DNA of 64,000 bases from G963666705 sp963666705 (GCA_963666705.2 CAXXKO010000029.1:573451-637450); one strand, 5' to 3'; shown: positions 42,976 to 52,520, counted from the stretch's first letter. Numbers and translations: made by a program. The notes: a model not told the origin generated them from the sequence alone.

Positions 42976-43340
42976 ATGCCCAAGACAATCCTCATCGTCG
43001 AGGACAACGAGCTGAACACAAGGGTATTCCGGGAGGTTCTTCAGGCCCATGGCTACGAGTGCCTGGTGACCGCGGACGGCCTCGAGGCGATCGATCTCGC
43101 CGACAAGCACCGCCCGGACCTGATCCTCATGGATATCCAGCTCCCCGGCATCTCGGGCATCGAGGTGACGCGCAGGCTCAAGGCCACCGAGGAGTTACGC
43201 CACATCCCGGTGATCGCGGTCACCGCCTTCGCCATGAAGGGGGACGAGGAGCGTATCCGGGGAGCGGCTGCGACGGCTACTTGCCCAAGCCGATCAGGAT
43301 CTCGACCCTCATCGAGAAAATCGAAGAGTACCTGAAATAA
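42976..43340 (+). pseudogene. divK: DivK-like single-domain response regulator, frameshift near 3' end
   Basis: The receiver domain reads ILIVEDNELNTRVFREVLQA (acidic pocket), DLILMDIQLPGISGIEV (phosphoacceptor Asp at about residue 53), HIPVIAVTAFAMKGDEERIR (Thr/Lys switch region), then GCDGYLPKPIRISTLIEKIE in the next frame. The frames meet near 43268, where GCGGCTGC lacks one G relative to the expected GCGGGCTGC. With this corrected, the 121-residue protein matches DivK, the cell-cycle receiver that controls CtrA. The lost base could be a sequencing error. As read, the original frame stops at 43335 with a scrambled tail. Confidence 0.8.
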
Positions 43341-43359
43341 CGCCGACCCGGGCCGCGAC

Positions 43360-43701
43360 TCAGTGGTTTGTAAGGATGATCTTGTCCTCGAGGCCGGTCT
43401 CGTAATCCGTGCCCGCCGGCGTCAACAGCACGCCTCGGGGGAAGGCCGCGCGGACCAGGCCCTTGCGGCCCAGCGCCTCGAAGACGGACGGGTTGCCGAG
43501 GCCCGTCGCATCCCGCGCCATGACGATGCCTTGGCCGACATGGAAGTGGCTGCCGTGGGGCATGGGCATCTCGATGATGTGGATGTCACCCGTCTCCGCG
43601 TCGGCCGTGGCGGCGCTCGGGTCGCGCGCCATCACCTGAAGGATCGTGAGGGTCTTGAGTTGAAGGGCGTTGAGCTTGAGGGGGTTCTTCTTGGGCGGCA
43701 T
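43360..43701 (-). CDS. Small conserved-looking hypothetical protein
   Basis: The protein has 113 residues, starting MPPKKNPLKLNALQLKTLTI. Recognisable features are HFHVGQGIVMARDATGLGNP and a basic N-terminus; there is no signal peptide or membrane segment. The steady hydrophobic pattern and coding-like composition support a real gene. I do not recognise the family with certainty. It is convergent with the DivK-like gene, 20 bp away. Confidence 0.65.
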   Translation of the reverse strand: MPPKKNPLKLNALQLKTLTILQVMARDPSAATADAETGDIHIIEMPMPHGSHFHVGQGIVMARDATGLGNPSVFEALGRKGLVRAAFPRGVLLTPAGTDYETGLEDKIILTNH

Positions 43702-43975
43702 GGGGCGTGGATGTCCTTGTCCTGGATTGACGAACTATACCAGCGCGTGGCCGTGCCTCTGCTTGAAATTCGATGCGCCCAAAGCGCTGTGCGATCGGGA
43801 ATTTCGACCAATCGGCCCCGCCACGACGTTCACTCGCGAAGAGATTCGAATAACAGCGCCCGATGGGCGCGCGAGCTCGGTGGTATAAGTGTCGAGGTTG
43901 TGCCTATACCGCCTGGGATGGCTCGCGAGGCTCATCGCCGCGGCTTACGGATGCAACCCACGTCGTACCCGGCGA

Positions 43976-44803
43976 CTACTGCCAGGCCCGCCCGATCAGC
44001 GCCGCTTCCGCCTCGGTGTCCAAGGGCTCGCCGGACATCAGCCCCTCGACCAGCACACCGAAGGCATCGGTTGCCGACGTCTCTGCCGGTGCGTATTCAT
44101 CGTCCGAAGTCTCGGTTTCCCCGGATGGTGCGGTGGTCGCGGAATCGGCCATGAGCAGCTCGATCCGCCAATCACCCTCCTGGGTGCGGCAGGCCACGCC
44201 GAGGGCACCATGCGCGGCGCCGCCTGAGGTGGCGGCAAGCTCGAACTCGCGGCAGTAGCGGCCCGTCGGGGCCCTGAACGTGGACACGGCCGCGACGTTT
44301 CACGTGACCGCCGGCTCACCGCCGCTGCCCATGAGAGGCTCGTAGCTCGCGGCCGTCTCCAGGGCTCGTTGCAGGTCGACATGCGCCGCCGCGATCCAAT
44401 CGGGCCACAGACCGGCGAAGCGGCCGTCTTCGGATACTGGGCCGGTCCCGGAAAGCAGGTACCCGCCAGCTAATCCGATCAGCAGGGCGACAGAGGCCGC
44501 CAGAGCCAAAACGGGCTTCAGCGCGCCGCCGAGAATTGGCCGCCGTGGACGCGAATCACGTGGCGAGGCGGCCTTTCCCTGAGACGCCGAGCCTTCCAGC
44601 ACGGCGCGCAGACGCTCCGGCACCGGCTCTTCGACCACGCGATCGTACGCTGCCCGCAACATGGCCGCGCTCTCGCGGAAGATCCGCTCCTTCGCGCGGG
44701 CCGTCGGATCGTCGCGCAGCGCGGTCTCGACGGCTTGGCACAGTTTCGGATCGAGCTCGCCGTCGACGTAAGCCACGAGCGTTTCGTCGTCGAGTTGCAT
44801 CAC
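43976..44803 (-). pseudogene. Anti-sigma factor with an in-frame TGA
   Basis: The N-terminal part (MMQLDDETLVAYVDGELDP, the usual anti-sigma zinc-finger-like start, here without the His/Cys set) is followed by one membrane segment (LALAASVALLIGLAGGYLL, about residue 100). It reads to a TGA at 44300-44302. The same frame continues NVAAVSTFRAPTGRYCREFE to a second stop at 43976, giving about 275 residues in all. This C-terminal region looks like the normal periplasmic domain. The TGA could derive from CGA (Arg). The gene overlaps the sigma gene by ATGA, so they are cotranscribed. Truncation after the membrane segment could uncouple signal sensing. Confidence 0.75.
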
Positions 44804-45357
44804 GGCCTACCACCTTCGGATTGCGGCGTGCCACCCTGCCCAGGGGCTGTTCCGTTGACCATCTCGTGAAGCCGCTGGCGCGCGCGGGCAAGGCGGCTCA
44901 TGACCGTGCCGATCGGCACCGCCAGGACCTCTGCCGCCTCCCTGTACGAAAGCCCTTCGACCGACACGAGAACCAGAACGCCGCGCTGCTCTTCCGGCAG
45001 CTCGCTCATCGCCCTCGAGATCGCGCCAAGCATCAGCCGTACCTCCACGTCCCGCCTGCCGTCGCGCCCGACCAGGTTCGATACCGTCTCGAGCTCGACT
45101 GTCTGGCCCCGCGCCTTCGCGGCCCGGTGCCGGTCAATCCAGAGTGTTTGCGCGATGCGATACATCCAGCTATCCAGTCGGGTTCCGGGTTGCCATTGGT
45201 CGAGCCGCGCCAGCGCCCGCTCGCAAGCCGCCTGCACCAGATCGTCGCCCTCGTCGTGGGAGCCGGTGAGGGCGCGCGCGAAGCGACGCAGTCGGGGTAG
45301 AAGCGCGATCATCTCCTGGCGCGGGTCGTGCGACACGGCCGCCTCGCTGTCTCCCAC
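44800..45357 (-). CDS. ECF-family RNA polymerase sigma factor
   Basis: The protein has 185 residues from GTG 45357. Region 2 reads LLPRLRRFARALTGSHDEGD then LVQAACERAL and SWMYRIAQTLWIDRHR. Region 4 reads LPEEQRGVLVLVSVEGLSYR then EAAEVLAVPIGTVMSRLARAR, the -35-recognition helix-turn-helix. It controls an extracytoplasmic-response regulon together with the overlapping anti-sigma gene. A GGAAT-N16-CGTT motif on the other strand, about 175 bp upstream, faces the S8 protease side and may be a target promoter. Confidence 0.92.
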   Translation of the reverse strand: MGDSEAAVSHDPRQEMIALLPRLRRFARALTGSHDEGDDLVQAACERALARLDQWQPGTRLDSWMYRIAQTLWIDRHRAAKARGQTVELETVSNLVGRDGRRDVEVRLMLGAISRAMSELPEEQRGVLVLVSVEGLSYREAAEVLAVPIGTVMSRLARARQRLHEMVNGTAPGQGGTPQSEGGRP

Positions 45358-45530
45358 AAATAAAGAACGGATCGTAGGGTAGATTATTCACCGATCCCAT
45401 TCATTTTCCGTTCGCGCCGGACTCGGCGGGGCGCCGTGACGCCCGACCGATCATGCGGCGCAACACCACGACGCCCTTTCCCGCGATGGAACCCGTCAAG
45501 GGTGTGCGTGAAAAACCCCCGGTCGATCTT

Positions 45531-45555
45531 GGAATAAATCTCCCCGCGGATCGTT
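45531..45555 (+). promoter_or_regulatory. Candidate ECF-sigma promoter (GGAAT-N16-CGTT)
   Basis: GGAAT at 45531-45535 and CGTT at 45552-45555 are spaced 16 bp, matching the common ECF consensus GGAAC-N16/17-CGTT with one mismatch. It points away from the sigma operon, toward the degenerate region and the protease gene at 47801. Confidence 0.5.
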
Positions 45556-46489
45556 AACCATTTATCGCCCCCATACGCCGGGAGGACGCGAGCAATCTGC
45601 GCTGAACCGAAAACGAACGTCTCGCAGCTCGGGTTTCACACCCGGTCGGTCGCTTGTTTCACGGAGCACGCGGACGACTTGGTGTCGAAGGCATCCGTTC
45701 GGGCGATGGATGGCAATGTGCGATTCGACGACGATTCGGACGATCCGAATGTCGACGCCGGCGCCATATGGGGCCGGCGCAAGAGGGCGCGTCCCGGGTC
45801 GTCGGGTCGGGATCGGCGCAAGACGGTTTAACTTTACAGGAATTGGGCCATGCACCAGCGGACGGACTCCTGGCCGTCCTGGAGACTGCGGTCCCGGGTC
45901 GCGGTGGGTAGCCTTGGAGAGTATTGCGTCGGCGGTGGCATCAACGCTGGCGCTTCGGCGGGCACGATCGGCGAGATCGGTACGTTCTTCGGCTGCAGGC
46001 TGCGCGGGCCGGCCGGCGAATGGGCAAGGAACATCTATCCCGTGGCCGTATTGCTGGGCATGTTCATGCAGTTGCAGGCGTCTCTCCCGGCCAAGCCCTG
46101 TCCACGCTTTGACGAAGGCAGGTTCCCCAATCCCGATTTCGGAATGATCCAATATCGACTTGTCATTCTTCCCTTTGCCGACGGGGGGCGGTCCGCCAGT
46201 CACTGGATTGGACTGGGGAGCTGGAAGCCGACCCCACCGGCCGAACGTGTATGAGGCACATTTTTTGAGCACCGTATGGGCGCCGGTGGGCCGCCGGCAC
46301 CTGGGCATCGTCAAGCGCCGCCATCAAGCCAGGAGCTTCGAGATCATCTCCAAACACTGAGTCGTCGTGCGCGAGTGGCTCTCGCCGCCTTGCTTCCGCT
46401 CGCCGCGCCCGCATCTGAGCCATTTTTGTGGAAGGGCGCGGACACTCACGAGTTCCGGGACCGGGGCGCTATCCGCCCGCGCAGCTTTA
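45556..46489. other. Degenerate region without a convincing gene
   Basis: Several open frames exist on both strands. One plus-strand frame (45850-46254) includes a plausible hydrophobic segment, ARNIYPVAVLLGMFMQLQ. None has a ribosome-binding site or recognisable family. It may be decayed DNA that once linked the ECF promoter to its target. Confidence 0.35.
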
Positions 46490-46715
46490 TCCCCAGCCCG
46501 GGTCTGGACACAGGTGCTCTTGCGCTTGGAAAGATAGGGCGAGCCACGCGACCGGGCGCGGGCTTGGAATTCTTGCTGTCGCAAACCTGTTCGTGCTCGG
46601 CATTTCGATCCTCCCCGCAACCGTCGATTCGGGATGGTCCTATTCGTCGTCGGCGCAGCCCATGCCGATAAAGGCGGCGGCGATAGGGGCGGTGGCGGTA
46701 AAGGGGGAAAATTAG
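46490..46715 (+). pseudogene. Truncated duplicate of the S8 protease 5' end
   Basis: The stretch matches the start of the protease gene at about 47757-47950 at high DNA similarity. Shared elements are CAGCCCGGGTC, GGTGCTCTTGCGCTT, GGGCGCGGGCT and the membrane segment, here LGILAVANLFVLGISILPAT. It ends AVKGEN with a TAG at 46713, where the protease begins its Gly/Asn repeats. An IS256 remnant lies between the two copies. Confidence 0.7.
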
Positions 46716-46763
46716 CCATAACTGTTGCTTAAGGTTGGAACTTGAAAAGCGGGGCCCGAATCG

Positions 46764-47590
46764 ATGCCGGAGGCCTTCGACGATCTGCGCATGAGCGTCG
46801 ATCGCTTCTGCCTTTTGGCGGGCCTCGAGTCTTTGAACGAGATGATGTCGGCGGACGCGGAAGCCTTGTGCGGTTCGCGCCACGCCCGCTCGGGCGAGCG
46901 CAAGGGCCATCGATGGGGCACGACCCGGAGCGAGATCGCCTACCACGGCGGCAAAGTGAAGGTCGAGCGCCCTCGGGTGCGGGACTTCGCGGGTCGGGAG
47001 ATGAGCCTGCCGATGGGAGCTGCTGTCGGAACCCGCTTGCAAGCCTGGGCGATGAATCTGATGGTGATCAACGTCTCGACCCGCAAGTATGCCCGCGCGG
47101 TGCGCCTGCCGGACGATGCGGGCGGCGATCTGCCGGCGGCATTGACGCAACCTCGAAGTCGGCGGTCTCGCGCCGTTTCGTGGCGTTGACGCGGCAAGCT
47201 GAAGGCCTGGCTGGCGATCGACGTCGATCTCGCTCCAGATCGACGGGCTCCATGTCGGCGATCACCTGATGGTGGCGGCGATCGGCATCGACACCGGCGG
47301 CGCGAAGCACGTGCTGGGCCTGGCCGAGGGCGCGACGGAGAACGCGGCCACGGTGCAAGCCATTCGACAACCTGATCGAGCGCGGTCTCGATCCCGAACG
47401 GCCTCGGCTCTACATCGTCGACGGCGCCAAGGCGCTCTCGAAGGCGATCCGGCGGACCTTCGGGCGGGCGGCGGCCCTCCAGCGCTGCCAGGTGCACAAG
47501 GGGCGCAACATCACGGACCGGCTGGGACGAGAGCCTCCATGCCGGCGTCAGGAACAGGCCTGGATGGAGGCTGTCCGGCTCCGAGGGGAT
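46764..47590 (+). pseudogene. IS256 (mutator)-family transposase remnant
   Basis: The frames read in succession FDDLRMSVDRFCLLAGLESL, RKGHRWGTTRSEIAYHGGKV, MVAAIGIDTGGAKHVLGLAE, LYIVDGAKALSKAIRRTFG and AALQRCQVHKGRNI. These are IS256-transposase segments around the first and second catalytic Asp, but interrupted by at least two frame changes and lacking the C-terminal Glu region. No intact ends were recognised. It separates the truncated 5' duplicate from the intact protease gene. Confidence 0.8.
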
Positions 47591-47800
47591 AGGCCGGTCG
47601 GATTGGGGCCAACGAATCCATTCGATGATTTAACGCCTTCTGGAGTTCGTCGACCCGTTGGTTTGCGAACTAACCTACCGGACGGAGATGCAGGAAATCG
47701 GATCGTGATTTCTGAATGCCCATATGAGTCGCGAGCCGCCGGTCGCGAGCCGCCGGTCCAGCCCGGGTCCGGACGCGGGTGCTCTTGCGCTTCGAAATAC

Positions 47801-49411
47801 ATGGCGAGTTACGTGACTGGGCGCGGGCTCCGAATGCTCGCTGTCGCGAGTCTGCTCGTGCTCGGCCTTGCGATCATCCCCGTAATCGTCGAATCGGGAT
47901 GGTCCCTATTCGTGATCGACGCAGCCCATGTCGCCAAAGGCGGTGGCGGCAACGGTGGTGGGAACGGCAACGGTGGTGGGAACGGCAACGGCGGTGGGAA
48001 TGGCAACGGCGGTGGGAACGGCAACGGCGGTGGGAACGGCAACGGCGGTGGGAACGGCAACGGTGGCGGGAACGGCAACGGTGGTGGGAACGGCAACGGC
48101 GGTGGGAACGGCAACGGCGGTGGGAATGGCAACGGCGGTGGGAATGGTAACGGCGGTCAGAGCGGTAAAGGCGACAAAGGCGCTGAAAGCGCGGCAAGCG
48201 CCGAAGGCGACAATTCCGCGAACGTTTCCGGCCAATCCGCGGAGGACAGCGGCCCGGAGGGCAAGGGAGGCCCGGGCGATTCCGCGGGGAGGGCGGAAGG
48301 CGTCGTTGGCGCCAACATCGCCGCAAGCACTGTGGTCATGCTCGCGGACCAGGGCTGGCAGGTCGAGCAAGACGAGACCCTGAGCGCCCTGCAAATGCGG
48401 CTCACGCATTTCTCCTTGCCGCCGGGCCTCCAATATGCCGAAGCCTTGGGCATTCTGGAGGGACTCGAGCCCGAAGCCCTTTTCGACCTCAACCACGTCT
48501 ATCGCCCGGCCGGCTCGGACTGCGACGACGCCAAATGCTACGGCCGCGAGCTTGTCGGGTGGCGCGATGCGACACCGGAGTGCGGCGGCGCCGGCCGGAT
48601 CGGAATGATCGATACCGCTGTCGAAGTCGGCATCCCGGCGCTCGCGGGCCAGGACGTCGTAACTCGCACCTTCACGGGCGATGGCGTCGGTTCGTCCCCT
48701 GGTCATGGAACAGCCGTGGCCACCCTTCTGGTCGGCGACGCGGGAAGCGGCTTCGCCGGCATGCTCCCTCGGGCCCGGCTCTATGCCGCGGATGCCTTTC
48801 ACATCGGTGAAGATGGGCATCCGCGCGCCAATGCGATGAATATTGCCCGGGCCGTTGATTGGCTCGTGAAGGTGGGTGTGGATGTGGTCAACCTGAGTGT
48901 CGCCGGTCCCGCCAACAAAGTGCTGGAAGAAGCAGTGGCTCGCCTCGCCCGCGACGGAACGGCGATCGTGGCGGCCGCCGGAAACGAGGGCCCGCAGGCA
49001 CACCCCACCTATCCGGCGGCATACGAGAATGTCATCGCCATAACCGCCGTCGACAAGCGGATGCGGCCCTTCCGCCTGGCGAACCGGGGCCCCTACATCG
49101 CCTTTGCCGCGCCCGGGGTCGATATCTGGACGCCCGACGGTCCTACCGAGGGCCGCTACCGGAACGGAACCTCGTTCGCCGCGGCTTTCGCGACGGCACT
49201 CATCGGGGAGATGTCGCTGCGCGACGCATTGTGGCGAAAGGGAGCGACCGGCAACGACCTGCTCAAGTCACTCGCGCAAGACTTGGGGCCAAAGGGTAGG
49301 GACCCCATTTTCGGGTGGGGCTTGATCCGAAGCGAACCCGTCTGCAAATCCTCGGACCACCGCGAACGAGTTTCCAACGGCGTGACGCGCGACTCTCTGC
49401 ACTCCCGATAG
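47801..49411 (+). CDS. S8-family (subtilisin-like) serine protease with Gly/Asn-repeat linker
   Basis: The protein has about 536 residues from ATG 47801; a GTG further upstream is possible and no strong Shine-Dalgarno is seen. An N-terminal hydrophobic segment (MLAVASLLVLGLAIIPVIV) is a signal or anchor. Residues 45-120 are GGGNGN repeats. A short domain follows (LPPGLQYAEALGILEGLEPE), then the protease. The catalytic Asp is in GRIGMIDTAVEVG (about 270), His in SSPGHGTAVATLLVG (about 305), Asn in IVAAAGNEGPQ (about 390) and Ser in RNGTSFAAAFATAL (about 455). It is exported and probably regulated by the neighbouring ECF sigma/anti-sigma pair, a co-location I recall from other Alphaproteobacteria. 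Confidence 0.85.
   Translation: MASYVTGRGLRMLAVASLLVLGLAIIPVIVESGWSLFVIDAAHVAKGGGGNGGGNGNGGGNGNGGGNGNGGGNGNGGGNGNGGGNGNGGGNGNGGGNGNGGGNGNGGGNGNGGGNGNGGQSGKGDKGAESAASAEGDNSANVSGQSAEDSGPEGKGGPGDSAGRAEGVVGANIAASTVVMLADQGWQVEQDETLSALQMRLTHFSLPPGLQYAEALGILEGLEPEALFDLNHVYRPAGSDCDDAKCYGRELVGWRDATPECGGAGRIGMIDTAVEVGIPALAGQDVVTRTFTGDGVGSSPGHGTAVATLLVGDAGSGFAGMLPRARLYAADAFHIGEDGHPRANAMNIARAVDWLVKVGVDVVNLSVAGPANKVLEEAVARLARDGTAIVAAAGNEGPQAHPTYPAAYENVIAITAVDKRMRPFRLANRGPYIAFAAPGVDIWTPDGPTEGRYRNGTSFAAAFATALIGEMSLRDALWRKGATGNDLLKSLAQDLGPKGRDPIFGWGLIRSEPVCKSSDHRERVSNGVTRDSLHSR
47946..48159 (+). repeat. 18-bp tandem repeat encoding GGGNGN
   Basis: About twelve units of GGYGGGAAYGGCAACGGY, with only silent Y changes, lie inside the protease gene. 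Unit number could vary by slippage without breaking the frame, because 18 is a multiple of three. Confidence 0.9.
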
Positions 49412-49526
49412 AGCCGGCTGCACTCCCGATAGAGCCGGGCTCGCCGGGCGCTGGGCGCTGAGGCGGCGCAAGGTTGCGACCGAGCCTGTTGCCGGTCATT
49501 CGGTCGGGAGGGGGCCGCGCACTGGA

Positions 49527-51671
49527 TTACCGGTCGCAAAGCACGACGCGGGCGTCCGCGACGGCCAGGCCGCCCGGCCCCAGGAAGACGGGGTTGAGGT
49601 CGATCTCCGCGATTCCGGGTTGTGCCGCGATGACCTCGGACAGGTGCGCGAGGAGGTCGGCGGCGGCCCGGCGGTCGATCGGCTCGGCCCCGCGGGCGCC
49701 GTCCATCAGGGCGCTCAAGCGGACCTCGGCCAGCATCTCGAGGGCCTCGTCCGGTGAGATAGGGGCCGGCCTCAGGGTCACGTCGTCCAGCAGCTCGACC
49801 AAGGTGCCGCCGAGGCCGAACATCACGCACGGCCCGAACTGGGGGTCGCGCACGGCGCCGAACAACGCCTCCACGCCCGCCGCGATCATGGGGGTTGCCA
49901 GCACGCGGAACGGCACGCCGGCCCGCCCGGCCGCGAAGGACCGAAACGCCTCGCGCGCCTCCTCCGGCCCCCCGACGCCGAGGCGCACGCCACCGCCGTC
50001 GCTCTTGTGGACCATGTTCGGCGCGATCAGCTTGAGCGCGGCGGGGGCGCCCAGCTCGGCGATGGCCGCGGCGCAGCCGTCCTCGCTGTCCGCGATCAGA
50101 TAGGCGGGAAGCGCGATACCACAGGCCGCCAGGAGATCGCGGGCCTCGGGCTCCATGAGCCATTGCGGCGGCCCCTCGGCCGCGGCGGCCAGCGCGCGCG
50201 CCACGCGCGCTTCGTCGACGGGCACGCCGGCGGGGTCCTGGCGGGCCGGCGTGGGCGCCGCCGAGCGCGCCTGCCACAGCCCCCGGGTGATGCGGGCAAT
50301 GCCGCGGATGGATTGCGTCACCGGGACGCCCGCCGCGCGAAGGGCGGTGAAGGCGGGCAGCGATTCGTGGCCGTAGACCGTATGCACCAGCAACGGCTTG
50401 CGGTGGCGCCGCACGGACTCGACGAAGGATTCGGCCGCCGCGACCTCGTCGGCCTCCAGCTCGGCCCCCCCGATACGGTGGTAGCCGCCGAAATGCCCGG
50501 CGAGCACGACGGCCCCAACCTCGGGATCGGCCAGGCAGACATCGAGGACCGGCGCCAGGGCCCGGGGCTCCGTCTCGGCGACCCCGGCGAAGTCCACGGG
50601 GTTGGCGAGGCCGCAGCGCGGCGGCAGCAGCGCCGAGAGCTTTTTCCGCGTCGCCGGGCTCAGCGGCGGCGCCTGGAGCCCTTCGGCGTCGAGCGCGTCG
50701 CAGACCAGGGTCGCGTGGCCGCCGCCATCGGTCAGCACGCAGACCGTGCCGGAGGTCGGCGCGGGGCCGCTGGCGAGCGCGGTCGCCAGGAGCCACGCTT
50801 CCTCGACATCGTCGACGAGGAGGATCCCGGACTGTTTGCAGGCGCCCTCGACGATGCGCCGGGGGGCGGCGAGCGCGCCGGTGTGCGAGAGGGCGGCGCG
50901 CCGGCCGGTCTCGGTACGGCCGGGATTGCAGAGGATGATGGGCTTGCCCCCCCGGCTCGAGCGGACGGCGTCGAGGAACGCCGCGCCCTCGGAATCGCGC
51001 CAGCCCTCGACATAGAGCAACACCACCTCGGTATGGGGATCGTCGAGCAGGTAGGCGGTGAGCTCGGCGACGCCCAGGTCGCGGGCGTTGCCTATGGTGA
51101 TGATGCGGCTGAACCCGCCGCCGTGAGTCTTCGCCAGATACCCGAGCTGGAGCGAGATGTTCCCGCTCTGCGAGATCAGGCCGACCGGCCCCGGGGGGGC
51201 TGGCCAGCCCGTTACGTTGATGCCGGCGGGGGTGCTGGCGATGCCGGCGCTGTTCGGCCCGATCATGGGGATCCCCGCCGCGCCCAGCACGCTGGCCAGC
51301 GCCGTCTCCAGGCGCGCGCCGTCCGCGCCGCTCTCCGCGAACCCGGCGGAGATGACGACGACCGCGCGCACGCCGGATGCGACGCAATCATGTGCCACAC
51401 TCAGGACAGCGCCGGTGGGGACGACGACGATCGCGAGGTCGACCGGCCCCGGCAGGTCTCGCAACGAGGGGTAGGCCTTGTGGCCGAGGACCTCGGCGGC
51501 GCTCGGGTGAACCGGAAACAGCGCGCCGTGAAAGCCGCCGTCCACCAGGCTCTTCCAGCGCCGGCCGCCGATCTTGTGCTCACCGGCGGTGGCCCCGACC
51601 ATGGCGACGGCCCGTGGCGCGAATAGAGCATCGAGGGCGGAGCCTCGCTCGCCTTCGACCCGGCTCCGCAT
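49527..51671 (-). CDS. ADP-forming acyl-CoA synthetase (acetate-CoA ligase family)
   Basis: The protein has 714 residues from ATG 51671. It makes acyl-CoA and ADP from the acid, CoA and ATP, or the reverse. The N-terminal CoA-binding domain has FAPRAVAMVGATAGEHKIGG. The ligase part has IPMIGPNSAGIASTPAGI, LISQSGNISLQLG and the phospho-His segment RRAALSHTGALA (about 255). The C-terminal ATP-grasp domain has PAALKLIAPNMVHKSDGGGV (about 540) and FGPCVMFGLGGTLVELLDDV. It is last in a minus-strand cluster with enoyl-CoA hydratase (20-bp gap), RidA and an aminotransferase. This suggests catabolism of an amine or amino acid through a CoA ester. Confidence 0.87.
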   Translation of the reverse strand: MRSRVEGERGSALDALFAPRAVAMVGATAGEHKIGGRRWKSLVDGGFHGALFPVHPSAAEVLGHKAYPSLRDLPGPVDLAIVVVPTGAVLSVAHDCVASGVRAVVVISAGFAESGADGARLETALASVLGAAGIPMIGPNSAGIASTPAGINVTGWPAPPGPVGLISQSGNISLQLGYLAKTHGGGFSRIITIGNARDLGVAELTAYLLDDPHTEVVLLYVEGWRDSEGAAFLDAVRSSRGGKPIILCNPGRTETGRRAALSHTGALAAPRRIVEGACKQSGILLVDDVEEAWLLATALASGPAPTSGTVCVLTDGGGHATLVCDALDAEGLQAPPLSPATRKKLSALLPPRCGLANPVDFAGVAETEPRALAPVLDVCLADPEVGAVVLAGHFGGYHRIGGAELEADEVAAAESFVESVRRHRKPLLVHTVYGHESLPAFTALRAAGVPVTQSIRGIARITRGLWQARSAAPTPARQDPAGVPVDEARVARALAAAAEGPPQWLMEPEARDLLAACGIALPAYLIADSEDGCAAAIAELGAPAALKLIAPNMVHKSDGGGVRLGVGGPEEAREAFRSFAAGRAGVPFRVLATPMIAAGVEALFGAVRDPQFGPCVMFGLGGTLVELLDDVTLRPAPISPDEALEMLAEVRLSALMDGARGAEPIDRRAAADLLAHLSEVIAAQPGIAEIDLNPVFLGPGGLAVADARVVLCDR

Positions 51672-51691
51672 GACCGGCGCCGGCGCCTGGC

Positions 51692-52447
51692 TCAAGACTT
51701 GCCGAACGCGGCAATCCGTACCGCCGTGGCGGGATCGACGGCGCCGCGAAAGGCCGCGTCGCTCTCCAAGGCGATCGCGGTCTCGACGTCCGCGTAGGTG
51801 GCCTTGTTGAGCACCATTTTCATATCCCGCACCGCACGCTCGGGCAGGCCAGCGATGTGCTCGGCAACCGCTTGGGCCTCCTGCATCAGCTGGTCGTCGG
51901 GAGCGACGCGCCATGCGACGCCGATCTCGAGCAGCTCCGCCGCAGAGTAGCGCTTGCCGAGCAGCATCATCTCCTTGGTCTTCGCCGGGCCGATCATGGC
52001 GGGCAGGAGGGCGGTGGCGCCCCCGGTGACGAACAAGCCCCATTCCACCTCTGGAAAGAAGGCCCGCGCGCTCTCGCCCCAGATGGCCAGGTCGCACCCG
52101 ATGGCCCATTCGAAGCCGCCGCCGACCGCCCAGCCGTTGATTGCCCCGACGATCATGCGCTCGCCCAGGACCATGGCGCGCGTCACGCGCTGGATCCGGT
52201 CCACGGCGGTCCGCACGGCCGCGTGGCTCGAGCCGTCGCCGCGCTCCTTCAGGTCGGCGCCGGCGCAGAACGCCCGTCCCGCGCCGGTAAAGATGACAAC
52301 CCGCGTGCCGGGGTCGGCGTTCGCGTGCTCGAATGCTTCTGCCAGCGCGCCGACCAGCTCGGCGCTCATGGCGTTGAGCGCCTCGGGCCTGTTCAGGGTG
52401 ATCGTGCGCACGCCATTCGACAGTTCGCTCAGAACGGTGTTGCTCAT
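51692..52447 (-). CDS. Enoyl-CoA hydratase/isomerase family protein
   Basis: The 251-residue crotonase has RTITLNRPEALNAMS, the oxyanion-hole segment GRAFCAGADLKER (about 58), IVGAINGWAVGGGFEWAIGC (about 99, with second oxyanion Gly and a Glu) and EVEWGLFVTGGATALLPAM (about 134, acidic catalytic position). It probably hydrates an enoyl-CoA made by the adjacent pathway. It is 20 bp upstream of the acyl-CoA synthetase in transcription and 73 bp downstream of ridA. Confidence 0.9.
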   Translation of the reverse strand: MSNTVLSELSNGVRTITLNRPEALNAMSAELVGALAEAFEHANADPGTRVVIFTGAGRAFCAGADLKERGDGSSHAAVRTAVDRIQRVTRAMVLGERMIVGAINGWAVGGGFEWAIGCDLAIWGESARAFFPEVEWGLFVTGGATALLPAMIGPAKTKEMMLLGKRYSAAELLEIGVAWRVAPDDQLMQEAQAVAEHIAGLPERAVRDMKMVLNKATYADVETAIALESDAAFRGAVDPATAVRIAAFGKS

Positions 52448-52520
52448 TGGTGGTGTTCCCTTGCTCGGTGGTGGAGTGTGGGGCGGCCTTGGTGTCTTTG
52501 CTTCGGAAAACGCGAGCGCA

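Noticed and set aside
42976..43335. Native C-terminus of the DivK-like protein as GAAATATCPSRSGS
   Set aside because: The expected CDGYLPKPI receiver end is present in the adjacent frame, so the tail is a frameshift product.
45562..46314. Minus-strand open frame of 250 codons
   Set aside because: No family, no start signal and low-complexity arginine/proline content; it is typical of shadow frames in GC-rich DNA.
47946..48159. Regular 18-bp repeats that might be a CRISPR array
   Set aside because: There are no unique spacers; the repeats are contiguous, in frame and encode GGGNGN within the protease.
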